Of a stretch of DNA of 64,000 nucleotides, positions 57,901 through 64,000 are shown one piece after another. The number at the start of each line of letters is the position of its first letter. Within the stretch, counting starts at the first letter, position 1. Both the position numbers and the translations under genes were made by a program. Source of the stretch: Myrica gale (taxonomy: Eukaryota > Streptophyta > Magnoliopsida > Fagales > Myricaceae); assembly GCA_963930655.1 (NCBI GenBank), contig OZ005610.1, forward strand, positions 18,784,001-18,848,000. Reading direction: 5' to 3'. The notes below the pieces were generated by a model that saw only the letters and a program-made list of their open reading frames with translations, was not told where the DNA came from and ran no database searches.

Positions 57901-60900
57901 GAGTCTCCCCACACCAGAGGTCACTCCAAAAGCGAACTCTATGGCCACTACCAACCTCGAACCGAATGAATTGGCTAAAAAGAGCCAACCCCTTACTTAT
58001 AAACCTCCAAAGCCCGACTCCATAATTACCTCTTCTCTGAATGGTGTGCCACCCACCCAAGTCGCTGCCAAACTTCTCCTCAATAACACAAGCCAATTTT
58101 ATTAAAAAGAATAAAAACACGAAACACAACAACGGAGTCAACAGTACAAGAGAAGATACTGAAGAATCCTAACACAAACAAACTAGAGAACAAATTAAAA
58201 AAGGGAAGCCATAAAAGGGAACACAAATGCCTAAAGAACGCTAAGAACTCCCACCCACCCTCAACCCACTAGCCAACAAAGCACCCTCAACCCACTAGCC
58301 AACACTCTCAAGAACTCCCACCCACCCGCAACCCTACAGCCACCCAAACCAAATCCCTAGCAGTCCAGCCCAAAGCTCATAGTCTTCCTAGCGATCGAAG
58401 AAGACCCTTCATAGTTAACCGAAGACTTCAAGCCCTTCAACTCCCTCAGCATCCTCCCCCTGATTTTCTAGACGTTTTCGAACGAGGCCGCACCCGATCA
58501 CGTTCCAGCGCTGCAAAGAGATCCCTCAGCTTTTCCTCTTGACCAACACACGACACCCCAACCATCAGACCAACAGAGGAAACCATGTCCAAGACCCACG
58601 CCAAAGATTCTCCCCCCACCGCCAAGGGTTCGGTCGAAGGTTTATCCACAAACCCATCCGCCGACTCCCTCTCATCATCGCCCAGAAACTCACCAGCCTC
58701 CAATTCTTGAGAATTTGACGCCAAATTTGGTCCAATTGAGCTCTCAACACAAAGCAACCTCGAACACTCCCCCACCTCCAGACCACCCAAACAAGCCCCT
58801 GGAGAAGGGTCCACCCCCGCCCGAGCCCTCTCTAGCACAACATCTACCACTAAAACCAACGCCCCCCCTTCTGCCCTATTGACACTCGGCAGACCCTCTA
58901 CACTTTCAAAATCTGCCTTGCGGTGAGAGTCCCCATTAAGTTCTGTGGGAGTTGAACACCCACGGCTTCCATTCAGCAAAGGCCGACCCTCCCCCGAGAG
59001 AGAAACCACTGCCGGCTGCCCACCAGGAACAAGAGAGGGCTCCACAACCCTTCAACATAGCTCGTCGGCATGTTCTGTTGCCAACCGGACCAAACCCGGC
59101 AGCTCCAGCGACTCCGAGAGCTTAACAGACCCATTCGGGCCCAAGAGCATGCCTGCCGGAGAGGAGACCGACGCCGGCAAGACAACGATGCCCTCACCAC
59201 CATCCTCAGACAATGCCGGCGAGACACCTGCCGTCGACAACTGGGGGTGGGTGACTCCCACCGTGCCGTCAAGCCTACCGCCAAGTGAAAGCTTCAGGTG
59301 GGTCGGCACCTCCAGCGTGCCCGGGCCTTCTTCAACAAAAGAACCCCTCTGGGCCGCGTCTTCAACAAGCCCACTCGACGAAGGCCTCCCAACAGGTCCT
59401 GCAGGCTCACCTTGCGACAGCTCCCCATCAGCCAAGTCTTCAACAAGCCCACTCGACGAAGCCTCCCAACAGGCCCCGCAGGCTCACCATGCGACAGCTC
59501 CCCATCCCCACATTCTGCCCAACCCTTGCCCTGATCCAAGAGCCCATCAGCTTCACTTATGAGCGTGTCCAGGTCTCTACGCATAGCCAGCAAACGACTT
59601 CTAAAAACAACCATGCCACATTTGTCTCCCGAAAAATCCACTGTCCCCCGATCCTTAACTGGATCGTTGGGAAAACTCGCCTGGCCTGCAAACTTTTTTT
59701 GCTCCGTCAATGTCAGAGCTGAGTTCTTACCTTCCTTTCCTTCTCCTCCGACACATGCAGCTACCACTGACTACTTGCCGGCGACTGCCACCGGCTTGTC
59801 CTCCGTCACCACTTCTGCGAAGGAAAGTCCCCCTCTCACCCACGCTGAGCCAGCTATCAATTTCCCTTTCAGGCCCTCCTTCCTTCTGCCGAGATGCTCA
59901 ACCACCTCCTGGAACAAGCCAGCCAACCTCTTCCACCCTTCACTGCCAGCTCCTTCGGGGACCATAACCACTCCCTTACTTCTGCCTGCCCCATACTCAA
60001 CTATAGAAACATATCTACCCGCCTTGTTAGCACATCTTTGGGCCAGAAAAATGCACGGTGCATATCGTTGGCTTTCGAGGCAGAAGATCGTTCCCCTTGA
60101 GCCTCCATCAGTCTGCCCGCCATATTGACCATCCACACTGCACCAAACTGCCCTAGAGAAATCGAACTGATAGCCTTCCGGATCCACTCCGTAAACTCAA
60201 CATAGCCCCCAACTCTCACTGACACAGAACTCCTTAGCCTCAACACGAAAACTTTTAGAGAACACCATTTGAGAACTCTCAAACTAAACTAATGTAGCAA
60301 CAAAGTCGGACACAACCAAGCCAACGACCAAACACCCAGCCCATACATCCCACAGGGGAGAGAGGGGAGAGGAGAGAGAACCACAGACAAGCGTAGAGAG
60401 GAGGATTCTAGAGAGAAGGGGGAGCTTCTCTCTCTACCCTTGCTAAAAATAGTTGTTAACCCTTGAGGATGCTTGTGAAATCTTGTTCCATAAATCATTA
60501 TACGATTAGATGCTTGCTTTTGGCTCTATCCATATTCATGTTTCTTCTTTTTTGAATTTTTATTGAAAAATTACATTTTGATTTTGAGAACTAATATTCT
60601 GAAGAAACTTTCCCCTTCTACTGGAATTCTTATTTTGATGTTGATTTTGTTGACTCTGCCAAGGTCCCTCCCATCTGCTGGAATTCCCAATATGTTAGGT
60701 GTTGCTTATTTGGTCCTTTATTAGTCTTAGATAACTTTTTGTTTTGATGTCATGAACTAGTAGGATAATAAGAGCTAAATTTCTGAATATTTTATGTACA
60801 TGAACACTGGAGGACCTGGTTTGGTCAGCAATTATCTCGCCCTCTTTGCCTCTAGTCTAGCCATTAATTGAATTGCAGCTACATGAATCTCTTATTTGGG

Positions 60901-61736
60901 TTGCTGAAACTTTTTTTAAAAACCTTTAAGCTTCTATAAAATCCCATAAGTATGGAGGAAGCAGGATTCCAGAGTTGAGTTTAAACTTTTTGTCACCCAT
61001 GATATTGAAAGGAGGAATATTCTTACCCAGAGGCAAAAGGGGGAGAGGATATTTTGAGGAGGCTCTCATCTATTAAACGATGGGCTGGATTCTAGAAGTT
61101 CTGTGGTGTAGATGGCTAGGTTCTAGGAGTTGGTATATGATGGTGTCGTGATCAGATTTGATCTGCATGAAAGTGCATGAGTCCGCTGAAGTCTGTCATT
61201 GTTTCTTAAATTTCTATAATCAAACGTCCTTTGACCTATAAATTGTTGGATCAAACTTGATATAAACTAAGATAAAGCTGTTCATTGAAGATTGGATAAT
61301 TCACTTCCGAATCCAGTCGTATGAACTTAACGTATATAATTCACTTTCTCACTTTCTATGATTTTATGGGTGAATTAGGCATCAGAAGCTTAGCTACACT
61401 ATGACTGCGGGTGATGAAGTTGAAGATATGTTTGTTTTGTTAAATGAAGTCAAAAGGCAGATACCTTCTGTCACAGCAGTTTGTTCTGGTGCTATTGCAT
61501 CTGACTATCAAAGACTACGAGTGGAAAGTGTTTGTTCAAGGTTGGGGTTTGTTTCTCTTGCATATTTGTGGAAACAGGATCAGTCAATGCTCCTTCAAGA
61601 AATGGTAAACAGCGTACTAACGCCCAGAATGGCAACCAATCATTATTTAGATCAGTTAGATCAGTCTCACTAACAAGGTGTTTCTCTTTTGATTCCCAAC
61701 TAGATAACAAATGGGATTGTGGCTGTCACTGTGAAG
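39966..61736 (+). CDS. DPH6: DPH6, diphthine-ammonia ligase, first five coding exons (continues beyond window)
   Basis: DPH6 uses ATP and ammonia to amidate diphthine, the last step of diphthamide synthesis on elongation factor 2 in the cytosol. Exons: 39966-40043 ([23 protein letters not shown]-PPase P-loop SGGKDS at residues 8-13), 41022-41093 ([20 protein letters not shown]), 41613-41692 ([20 protein letters not shown]), 61379-61604 ([20 protein letters not shown], then [20 protein letters not shown] and [16 protein letters not shown]), 61704-61736 ([11 protein letters not shown]). All phases fit and no stop or frameshift was found. Intron 3 is 19,686 bp with a GC donor (AG|GCAAGC) joined to TTAG|G, restoring an Arg codon. 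Introns 1 and 3 carry LINE insertions; intron 5 contains a LINE running off the window. Later exons, including the C-terminal RidA-like domains of plant DPH6, lie outside. Confidence 0.9.
40197..40228 (+). repeat. G homopolymer tract in DPH6 intron 1
   Basis: About 30 bases, nearly all G with two C interruptions. Such a run can form G-quadruplexes and is prone to length errors in sequencing. Confidence 0.85.
40586..40606 (-). mobile_element. Tail-only LINE insertion (21 bp) with perfect target duplication
   Basis: The inserted 21 bp (ATTTTTTTTTTTGATAAGTAA) is the reverse complement of just the terminal TTACTTATC plus poly-A of the local LINE family. It is flanked by GGATTCAGAAGAA at 40573-40585 and 40607-40619, a perfect 13-bp target duplication. 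It lies in DPH6 intron 1. Confidence 0.75.
41748..42105 (-). mobile_element. 5'-truncated LINE with target duplication
   Basis: It starts with TTTTTTCTGATAAGTAAGG, the inverted LINE tail. On the minus strand it encodes the end of ORF2 ([10 protein letters not shown] and flanking WRK-type residues). AAAACGAATTATCCGATCTT at about 41727-41746 and AAAACGACTTATCCGATCTT at 42115-42134 form a 20-bp duplication with one mismatch. Confidence 0.75.
43166..45060 (+). pseudogene. LINE 1 ORF1 (nucleic-acid-binding protein), with frameshifts
   Basis: It starts [20 protein letters not shown] and [20 protein letters not shown], shared with the ORF1 of LINE 2 ([17 protein letters not shown]...) and LINE 3a. 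A stop occurs after residue 76 (AFLA, stop, [19 protein letters not shown]). The C-terminal part holds a [24 protein letters not shown] block and ends [23 protein letters not shown]1 and ORF2 overlap as ATGA (45057-45060). Plant L1 ORF1 binds the LINE RNA. Confidence 0.7.
45057..48436 (+). pseudogene. LINE 1 ORF2 (endonuclease, reverse transcriptase, zf-RVT), broken
   Basis: The endonuclease starts [20 protein letters not shown], with LVCLQETKV, and reaches [19 protein letters not shown] and [12 protein letters not shown]. The RT region shows [34 protein letters not shown], an in-frame stop in the [11 protein letters not shown] motif, then [20 protein letters not shown] and [10 protein letters not shown] with the catalytic FADD. 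The zf-RVT region follows ([39 protein letters not shown]) and the end is [15 protein letters not shown]. At least five frame breaks make it inactive. Confidence 0.85.
51070..51738 (+). repeat. 232-bp tandem duplication in LINE 2 ORF1, second copy split by a SINE
   Basis: Copy 1 is 51070-51301. Copy 2 starts at 51302 with GCTTCAATTCGTTTGCGCAT and continues to about 51738, with the SINE at 51504-51701 inside it. 232 is not a multiple of 3, so the duplication itself shifts the frame. Confidence 0.85.
51504..51701 (+). mobile_element. tRNA-derived SINE with target duplication
   Basis: It is flanked by AACTTGTT on both sides (51496-51503 and 51702-51709). It starts with a pol III promoter-like head: A box TGGTGTGGTGGTAAGGC and B box AAGTTCGAGCCCC about 35 bp later. 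The body is GC-rich (GGTCGGTCCAGTGGGCCGGG) and the end is CATAAAAAAAAAA. About 198 bp without coding capacity is the normal plant SINE size. It lies within copy 2 of the LINE 2 duplication and is therefore younger than both. Confidence 0.8.
53023..56440 (+). pseudogene. LINE 2 ORF2 (endonuclease, RT, zf-RVT), with deletion and duplication
   Basis: The endonuclease starts [39 protein letters not shown] marks its end. The RT begins but jumps from VVMSLNG directly to [20 protein letters not shown], so the finger region is deleted. [20 protein letters not shown] keeps the FADD catalytic site. A 289-bp stretch is then repeated ([10 protein letters not shown], catalytic D changed). The zf-RVT part reads [20 protein letters not shown] and [15 protein letters not shown]. 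The copy cannot encode an active protein. Confidence 0.85.
54371..54948 (+). repeat. 289-bp tandem duplication in the LINE 2 reverse transcriptase
   Basis: Copies start at 54371 and 54660 with GGATCTCCCGAAGGTTTTTT and both run through the FADD motif to TTGAGGCGGTGT. In copy 2 the motif reads FADA. Divergence between copies is a few percent by eye. Confidence 0.85.
57027..58089 (-). mobile_element. LINE 3b: 5'-truncated LINE inserted in the tail of LINE 3a
   Basis: It starts at the left with TTTTTTTTTTGATAAGTAAG (inverted tail). In minus sense it carries the ORF2 C-terminus from [20 protein letters not shown] to the stop. The flanks AAGCCAAATTTT (57019-57030) and AAGCCAATTTT (58090-58100) fit a target duplication. 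The reading frame 57104-58141 is therefore a chance fusion: its first 19 or so codons come from the LINE 3a tail. Confidence 0.75.
57104..58089 (-). pseudogene. ORF2 C-terminal part of LINE 3b (zf-RVT), uninterrupted but truncated
   Basis: About 327 codons without a stop: [40 protein letters not shown], the [20 protein letters not shown] domain start, [20 protein letters not shown] with VDHILLHC (zinc-binding CxxC...HxxxxC), and [19 protein letters not shown]. The endonuclease and RT are missing, so no activity is expected. The open frame shows the insertion is fairly young. Confidence 0.8.
58360..60282 (-). pseudogene. LINE 3a ORF1, frameshifted
   Basis: The N-terminal block reads [20 protein letters not shown] and [20 protein letters not shown], matching the ORF1 starts of LINE 1 and LINE 2. 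Later pieces in other frames include [33 protein letters not shown] and [24 protein letters not shown] with [20 protein letters not shown]. The C-terminus runs through [15 protein letters not shown] 78-bp tandem duplication lies at about 59359-59514. At least two frameshifts break it. Confidence 0.7.
59359..59514 (-). repeat. 78-bp tandem duplication within LINE 3a ORF1
   Basis: TCTTCAACAAGCCCACTCGA begins at 59359 and again at 59437. The 26-codon unit, read in minus sense, gives [14 protein letters not shown] and SSGLVED-type repeats, so the ORF keeps its frame through it. Confidence 0.8.
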
Positions 61737-62092
61737 GTATGATTCTTGGTTCGACTTGCTGTCTTGTTTTATTTCTTTATAACTGTTTATGCAGCTCATT
61801 TCCCTTTGCTTTCTCAACTGGATATAGTTGTTGGGCTTTCCGTAATGAGGTGTTGCTAGTTTGTTTTTCTTTGAGCAGTTCGTTCAAAAACCTAATGACA
61901 GGAATTTGAGATTGATTTTCTTAATCCTGAACGAACATGATTGTTCTTTAAGATAATCATTGTGATTATGCTTATTGAGTTTGGATTTACAATCAACCCA
62001 AATGATTTCTCGTGGAAAGATTTATGATTAGGATCTTTTGATAACCGCTTTGAACCTAACTTGCAACAATGGCTGAGATTCTCAGTGATTGA
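61737..62092 (+). other. DPH6 intron 5, part before LINE 4
   Basis: T-rich intron DNA after the GTATGATT donor. No next DPH6 exon is seen before the LINE begins, so exon 6 lies beyond the right edge. Confidence 0.6.
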
Positions 62093-64000
62093 TTTTTTTT
62101 TTTTTTTTTGATAAGTAAGAAGAGCTTTATTGAATAAAAAGAGAACGGTAACAGTACAAAGAGCTATACTGAAGACCTACTCTAGAGAAACAACAAAGCG
62201 GAGAAAATCATCAAAAACAGAAAAATGAGAGCCTAAAACAGCAGAGGCCCAAAGAAAAAGAGAATACATCAACAACCCCCTCAACCCCTCAGAAGATCGA
62301 GAAGAGTTTACGAAACATCTCTTGTTCCGCTCCCACCATATGACCCACCAAACGCACAACGGAATCATCTTCCACACCCTTGTTGCAAGAGGATTGTTGA
62401 ACTTCCGCTTCCAACAATGCAACACCTCTTTCACTGTAGAAGGCATAACCCAACTAAAGTTGAACATCCTAAGCATATAAGACCACAAATCCGTTGCTAC
62501 GGCGCAGTGAAGGAGGATATGGTCCACCGATTCCCCGCTGCACCTACAAAGATAGCACCAAGAAGGGATGCAAACACCCCGCCTCCACAAATTATCCGTA
62601 GTCAAGATTCGTCCGTGCGCTGCCTCCCACACAAAAAAGGAAACTCTCATAGGGACATGGGTCCTCCAAATCTGCCTCCAAGGAAAAGACATGACCCAAC
62701 GCTCAGAAAGAAGCCCATACATCGACTTCACCGAAAAGATGCCATTCGTGTTGCCCATCCAGCGAATCTTGTCTTCTGCCCCACTCCTCAAAACCTTGGA
62801 ATAAAGAAGAGAATAGAAAGTCGAGATATCCTCAACTTCCCAATCATTTGCAGCCCTTAAAAACTGAACATTCCACACACCCGGATTCCTCTCCCAATAA
62901 TCCGCCACCCATGCATCCTTGTTACGGGCAATGGAGAAGAGAGACGGGAAAGCAATCCTTAAAGGACTCTCCCCACACCATAGGTCATTCCAAAAGCGAA
63001 TTCTATGACCACAACCAGCCTCGAACCTAATGAATTGGCTAAAAAGAGCCCACCCCTTGCTTATAAACCTCCAAAGCCCAACTCCATAATTACCTCTCCT
63101 CTGAATAGTGTTCCACCCACCTAAGTCGCTTCCAAACTTCTCCACAATAACATTCCACCATAGACTGTTGCGGTCATAAGCAAAGCGCCACAACCACTTC
63201 CCCAGTAAAGCCTTGTTAAAAGGGATTAGGCGTCTAATACCCAGCCCACCTTGCTTAATGGGACGACACACTGTCTCCCAGTTAATCAGGTGGAACTTGT
63301 GGGAAGTGTCAGTGCTGCCCCACAAGAAGTCCCGCTGTAACTTCTCCAATCTGCACGCCACTACCGAAGGAAGAGGGAAGAGAGATAAGAAGTAAGTCGG
63401 CAGATTAGCAAGAGCAGACTTGATCAAAGTGACACGACCCCCTTTCGAAAGGTAGCCCCGCTTCCATCCAGCCAACCGCTTCTCCATTCTCTCGATGATA
63501 TCACTCCAAATAGCAATGCTTTTAAAACGAGCCCCCAAGGGAAGACCAAGATAAGTGATGGGCAGATAAGCCACCTTGCACCCCAAAGTATCAGCCAAGA
63601 TGTGGACGTGACCCACCTCACCAATGGGAATGGCCTCAGATTTCGCAAGGTTAATCTTTAGGCCAGAAACTGCTTCGAAACAAAGCAAAAGACAACGAAG
63701 ATTGCAGAACTGACTTTCTTCAGCCCCACACAAAATAAGTGTCATCAGCGAACAGCAAATGAGAGATGCACACCCTACTACCACCAACCGAGAAACCCTG
63801 TAAAAGTCCCACCTCCCCCAGCCTAGTCAGCATCCGACTCAGAGCTTCCATAACAATCACAAATAAGAAGGGCGAGAGAGGGTCGCCTTGGCGCAAACCC
63901 CGGGAGCCTCTAAAGAAACCTTTGGGAGACCCGTTCACCATAACCGAGAAGCTAGGAGAAGAAATGCAAAACTCCATCCACTTACACCACGTTTCGCCAA
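62093..64000 (-). mobile_element. LINE 4, young plant L1 in DPH6 intron 5 (5' part outside window)
   Basis: The 3' end is at the left: a run of about 20 T followed by GATAAGTAAGAAGAGC, the inverted tail. The ORF2 C-terminal two thirds are present in minus sense and continue off the right edge. It is closely related to LINE 3b (shared [15 protein letters not shown] and RRGVC...WCYLCRC blocks). The sequence before the tail (CAGTGATTGA) is the candidate target site; the other flank is outside the window. Confidence 0.85.
62177..63977 (-). pseudogene. LINE 4 ORF2: reverse transcriptase and zf-RVT, one frameshift
   Basis: In minus sense it starts [20 protein letters not shown], then [20 protein letters not shown] and SHLLFADDT (catalytic FADD). 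One frameshift near 63725-63785 leads to [40 protein letters not shown], the thumb region [20 protein letters not shown] and the zf-RVT part [27 protein letters not shown]. It ends FSVFDDFLRFVVSLE. Apart from the frameshift, 500 codons are open, so this is the youngest LINE here. Confidence 0.85.

Larger units (their letters stand above)
57007..60457 (-). mobile_element. LINE 3a: ORF1-only LINE derivative, inserted in the old LINE, split by LINE 3b
   Basis: AACCCTTGAGGATGCTT occurs at 56990-57006 and 60458-60474, a perfect 17-bp target duplication. In minus sense the element has a 5' UTR, ORF1 (60282 to about 58360) and then directly a 3' tail: TCAGTATCTTCTCTTGTACT, TTTTTAATAAAATTGGC and CTTACTTATAAAAAAAA. 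No ORF2 sequence lies between ORF1 and that tail. The tail is split by LINE 3b (about 57027-58089). Confidence 0.75.
49400..60560 (+). mobile_element. Old LINE, split into three parts by later LINE insertions
   Basis: Part 1 (about 49400-50420) has RT motifs: [16 protein letters not shown], YMLGRIGFG and [10 protein letters not shown]...SSCGLRQGG. Part 2 (56513-57006) has the ORF2 end ([26 protein letters not shown]-type). Part 3 (60458-60560) continues the same reading after the target duplication ([16 protein letters not shown]). LINE 2 sits between parts 1 and 2 and LINE 3a between parts 2 and 3, each with matching target duplications. Many stops mark it as the oldest layer. Confidence 0.7.
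41693..61378 (+). other. DPH6 intron 3, 19.7 kb, GC-AG, filled with nested LINEs
   Basis: The donor is AG|GCAAGC and the acceptor GAATTAG|G. Contents in order: a 5'-truncated LINE (minus), a LINE (plus, 43-48.5 kb), and an old LINE (plus, from about 49.4 kb to 60.56 kb) holding a full-length LINE with a SINE and an ORF1-only LINE with another truncated LINE. The parts between (42111-42880, 48534-49400, 60560-61378) are plain AT-rich intron DNA without recognisable genes. Confidence 0.8.

Noticed and set aside
58945..60128. Several Ser/Pro-rich plus-strand ORFs
   Set aside because: These are shadows of LINE 3a ORF1 on the opposite strand.

Overview
The window reads as nuclear DNA of a flowering plant, most likely a woody core eudicot. 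The evidence is spliced plant genes with long AT-rich introns, plant-type L1 LINEs, Ty1/copia and Ty3/gypsy retrotransposons, CACTA transposons and a transferred piece of chloroplast DNA. The species cannot be named from sequence alone. Three host genes are supported, all on the + strand: the last two coding exons of TONNEAU2/FASS (PP2A B''-type subunit, 2351-2729), a complete ribosomal protein eS28 gene (CDS 29618-29815, with a 5'UTR intron), and the first five coding exons of DPH6, diphthine-ammonia ligase (39966-61736), which continues past the right edge. Nearly everything else is mobile or organelle-derived.

1-9 kb: LINE fragments lie upstream of the TON2 exons. Then come a miniature LTR retrotransposon (TRIM, 4234-4632), a broken Ty3/gypsy element (4730-8533) and a copia LTR fragment. 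9.27-14.93 kb: a CACTA-type transposon (element A) carries fragments of kinesin-5 and an AGO4-like Argonaute and is itself hit by a copia LTR. 14.93-22.02 kb: chloroplast-derived DNA (ycf3 then psaA, with both ycf3 group II introns), split by a 3758-bp solo LTR with a clean TTCAT target duplication. 22-28 kb: small DNA-transposon-like repeats, a 522-bp foldback element and a decayed GRF zinc-finger gene. 28.2-30 kb: eS28. 30-33.7 kb: possible mitochondrial DNA and a copia solo LTR.

33.7-38.6 kb: a second CACTA element (element B), related to A, carries fragments of three unrelated genes in one orientation: a PAM2-motif CID-type protein, plastid heme oxygenase HO1 and a carotenoid cleavage dioxygenase. 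The last two are fused inside one exon. All fragments have frameshifts or stops.

39.9-64 kb: DPH6. Its third intron is 19.7 kb, appears to use a GC-AG splice pair, and is a stack of LINEs: an old LINE interrupted by a full-length LINE that itself contains a SINE, and by an ORF1-only LINE derivative that contains a 5'-truncated LINE. A further young LINE sits in intron 5 and runs off the window.

The most unusual items are the multi-gene chimera in CACTA element B, the ORF1-only LINE with a perfect 17-bp target duplication, the datable nest in the GC-AG intron, and two tail-only LINE insertions of 21-26 bp that are still flanked by target duplications.
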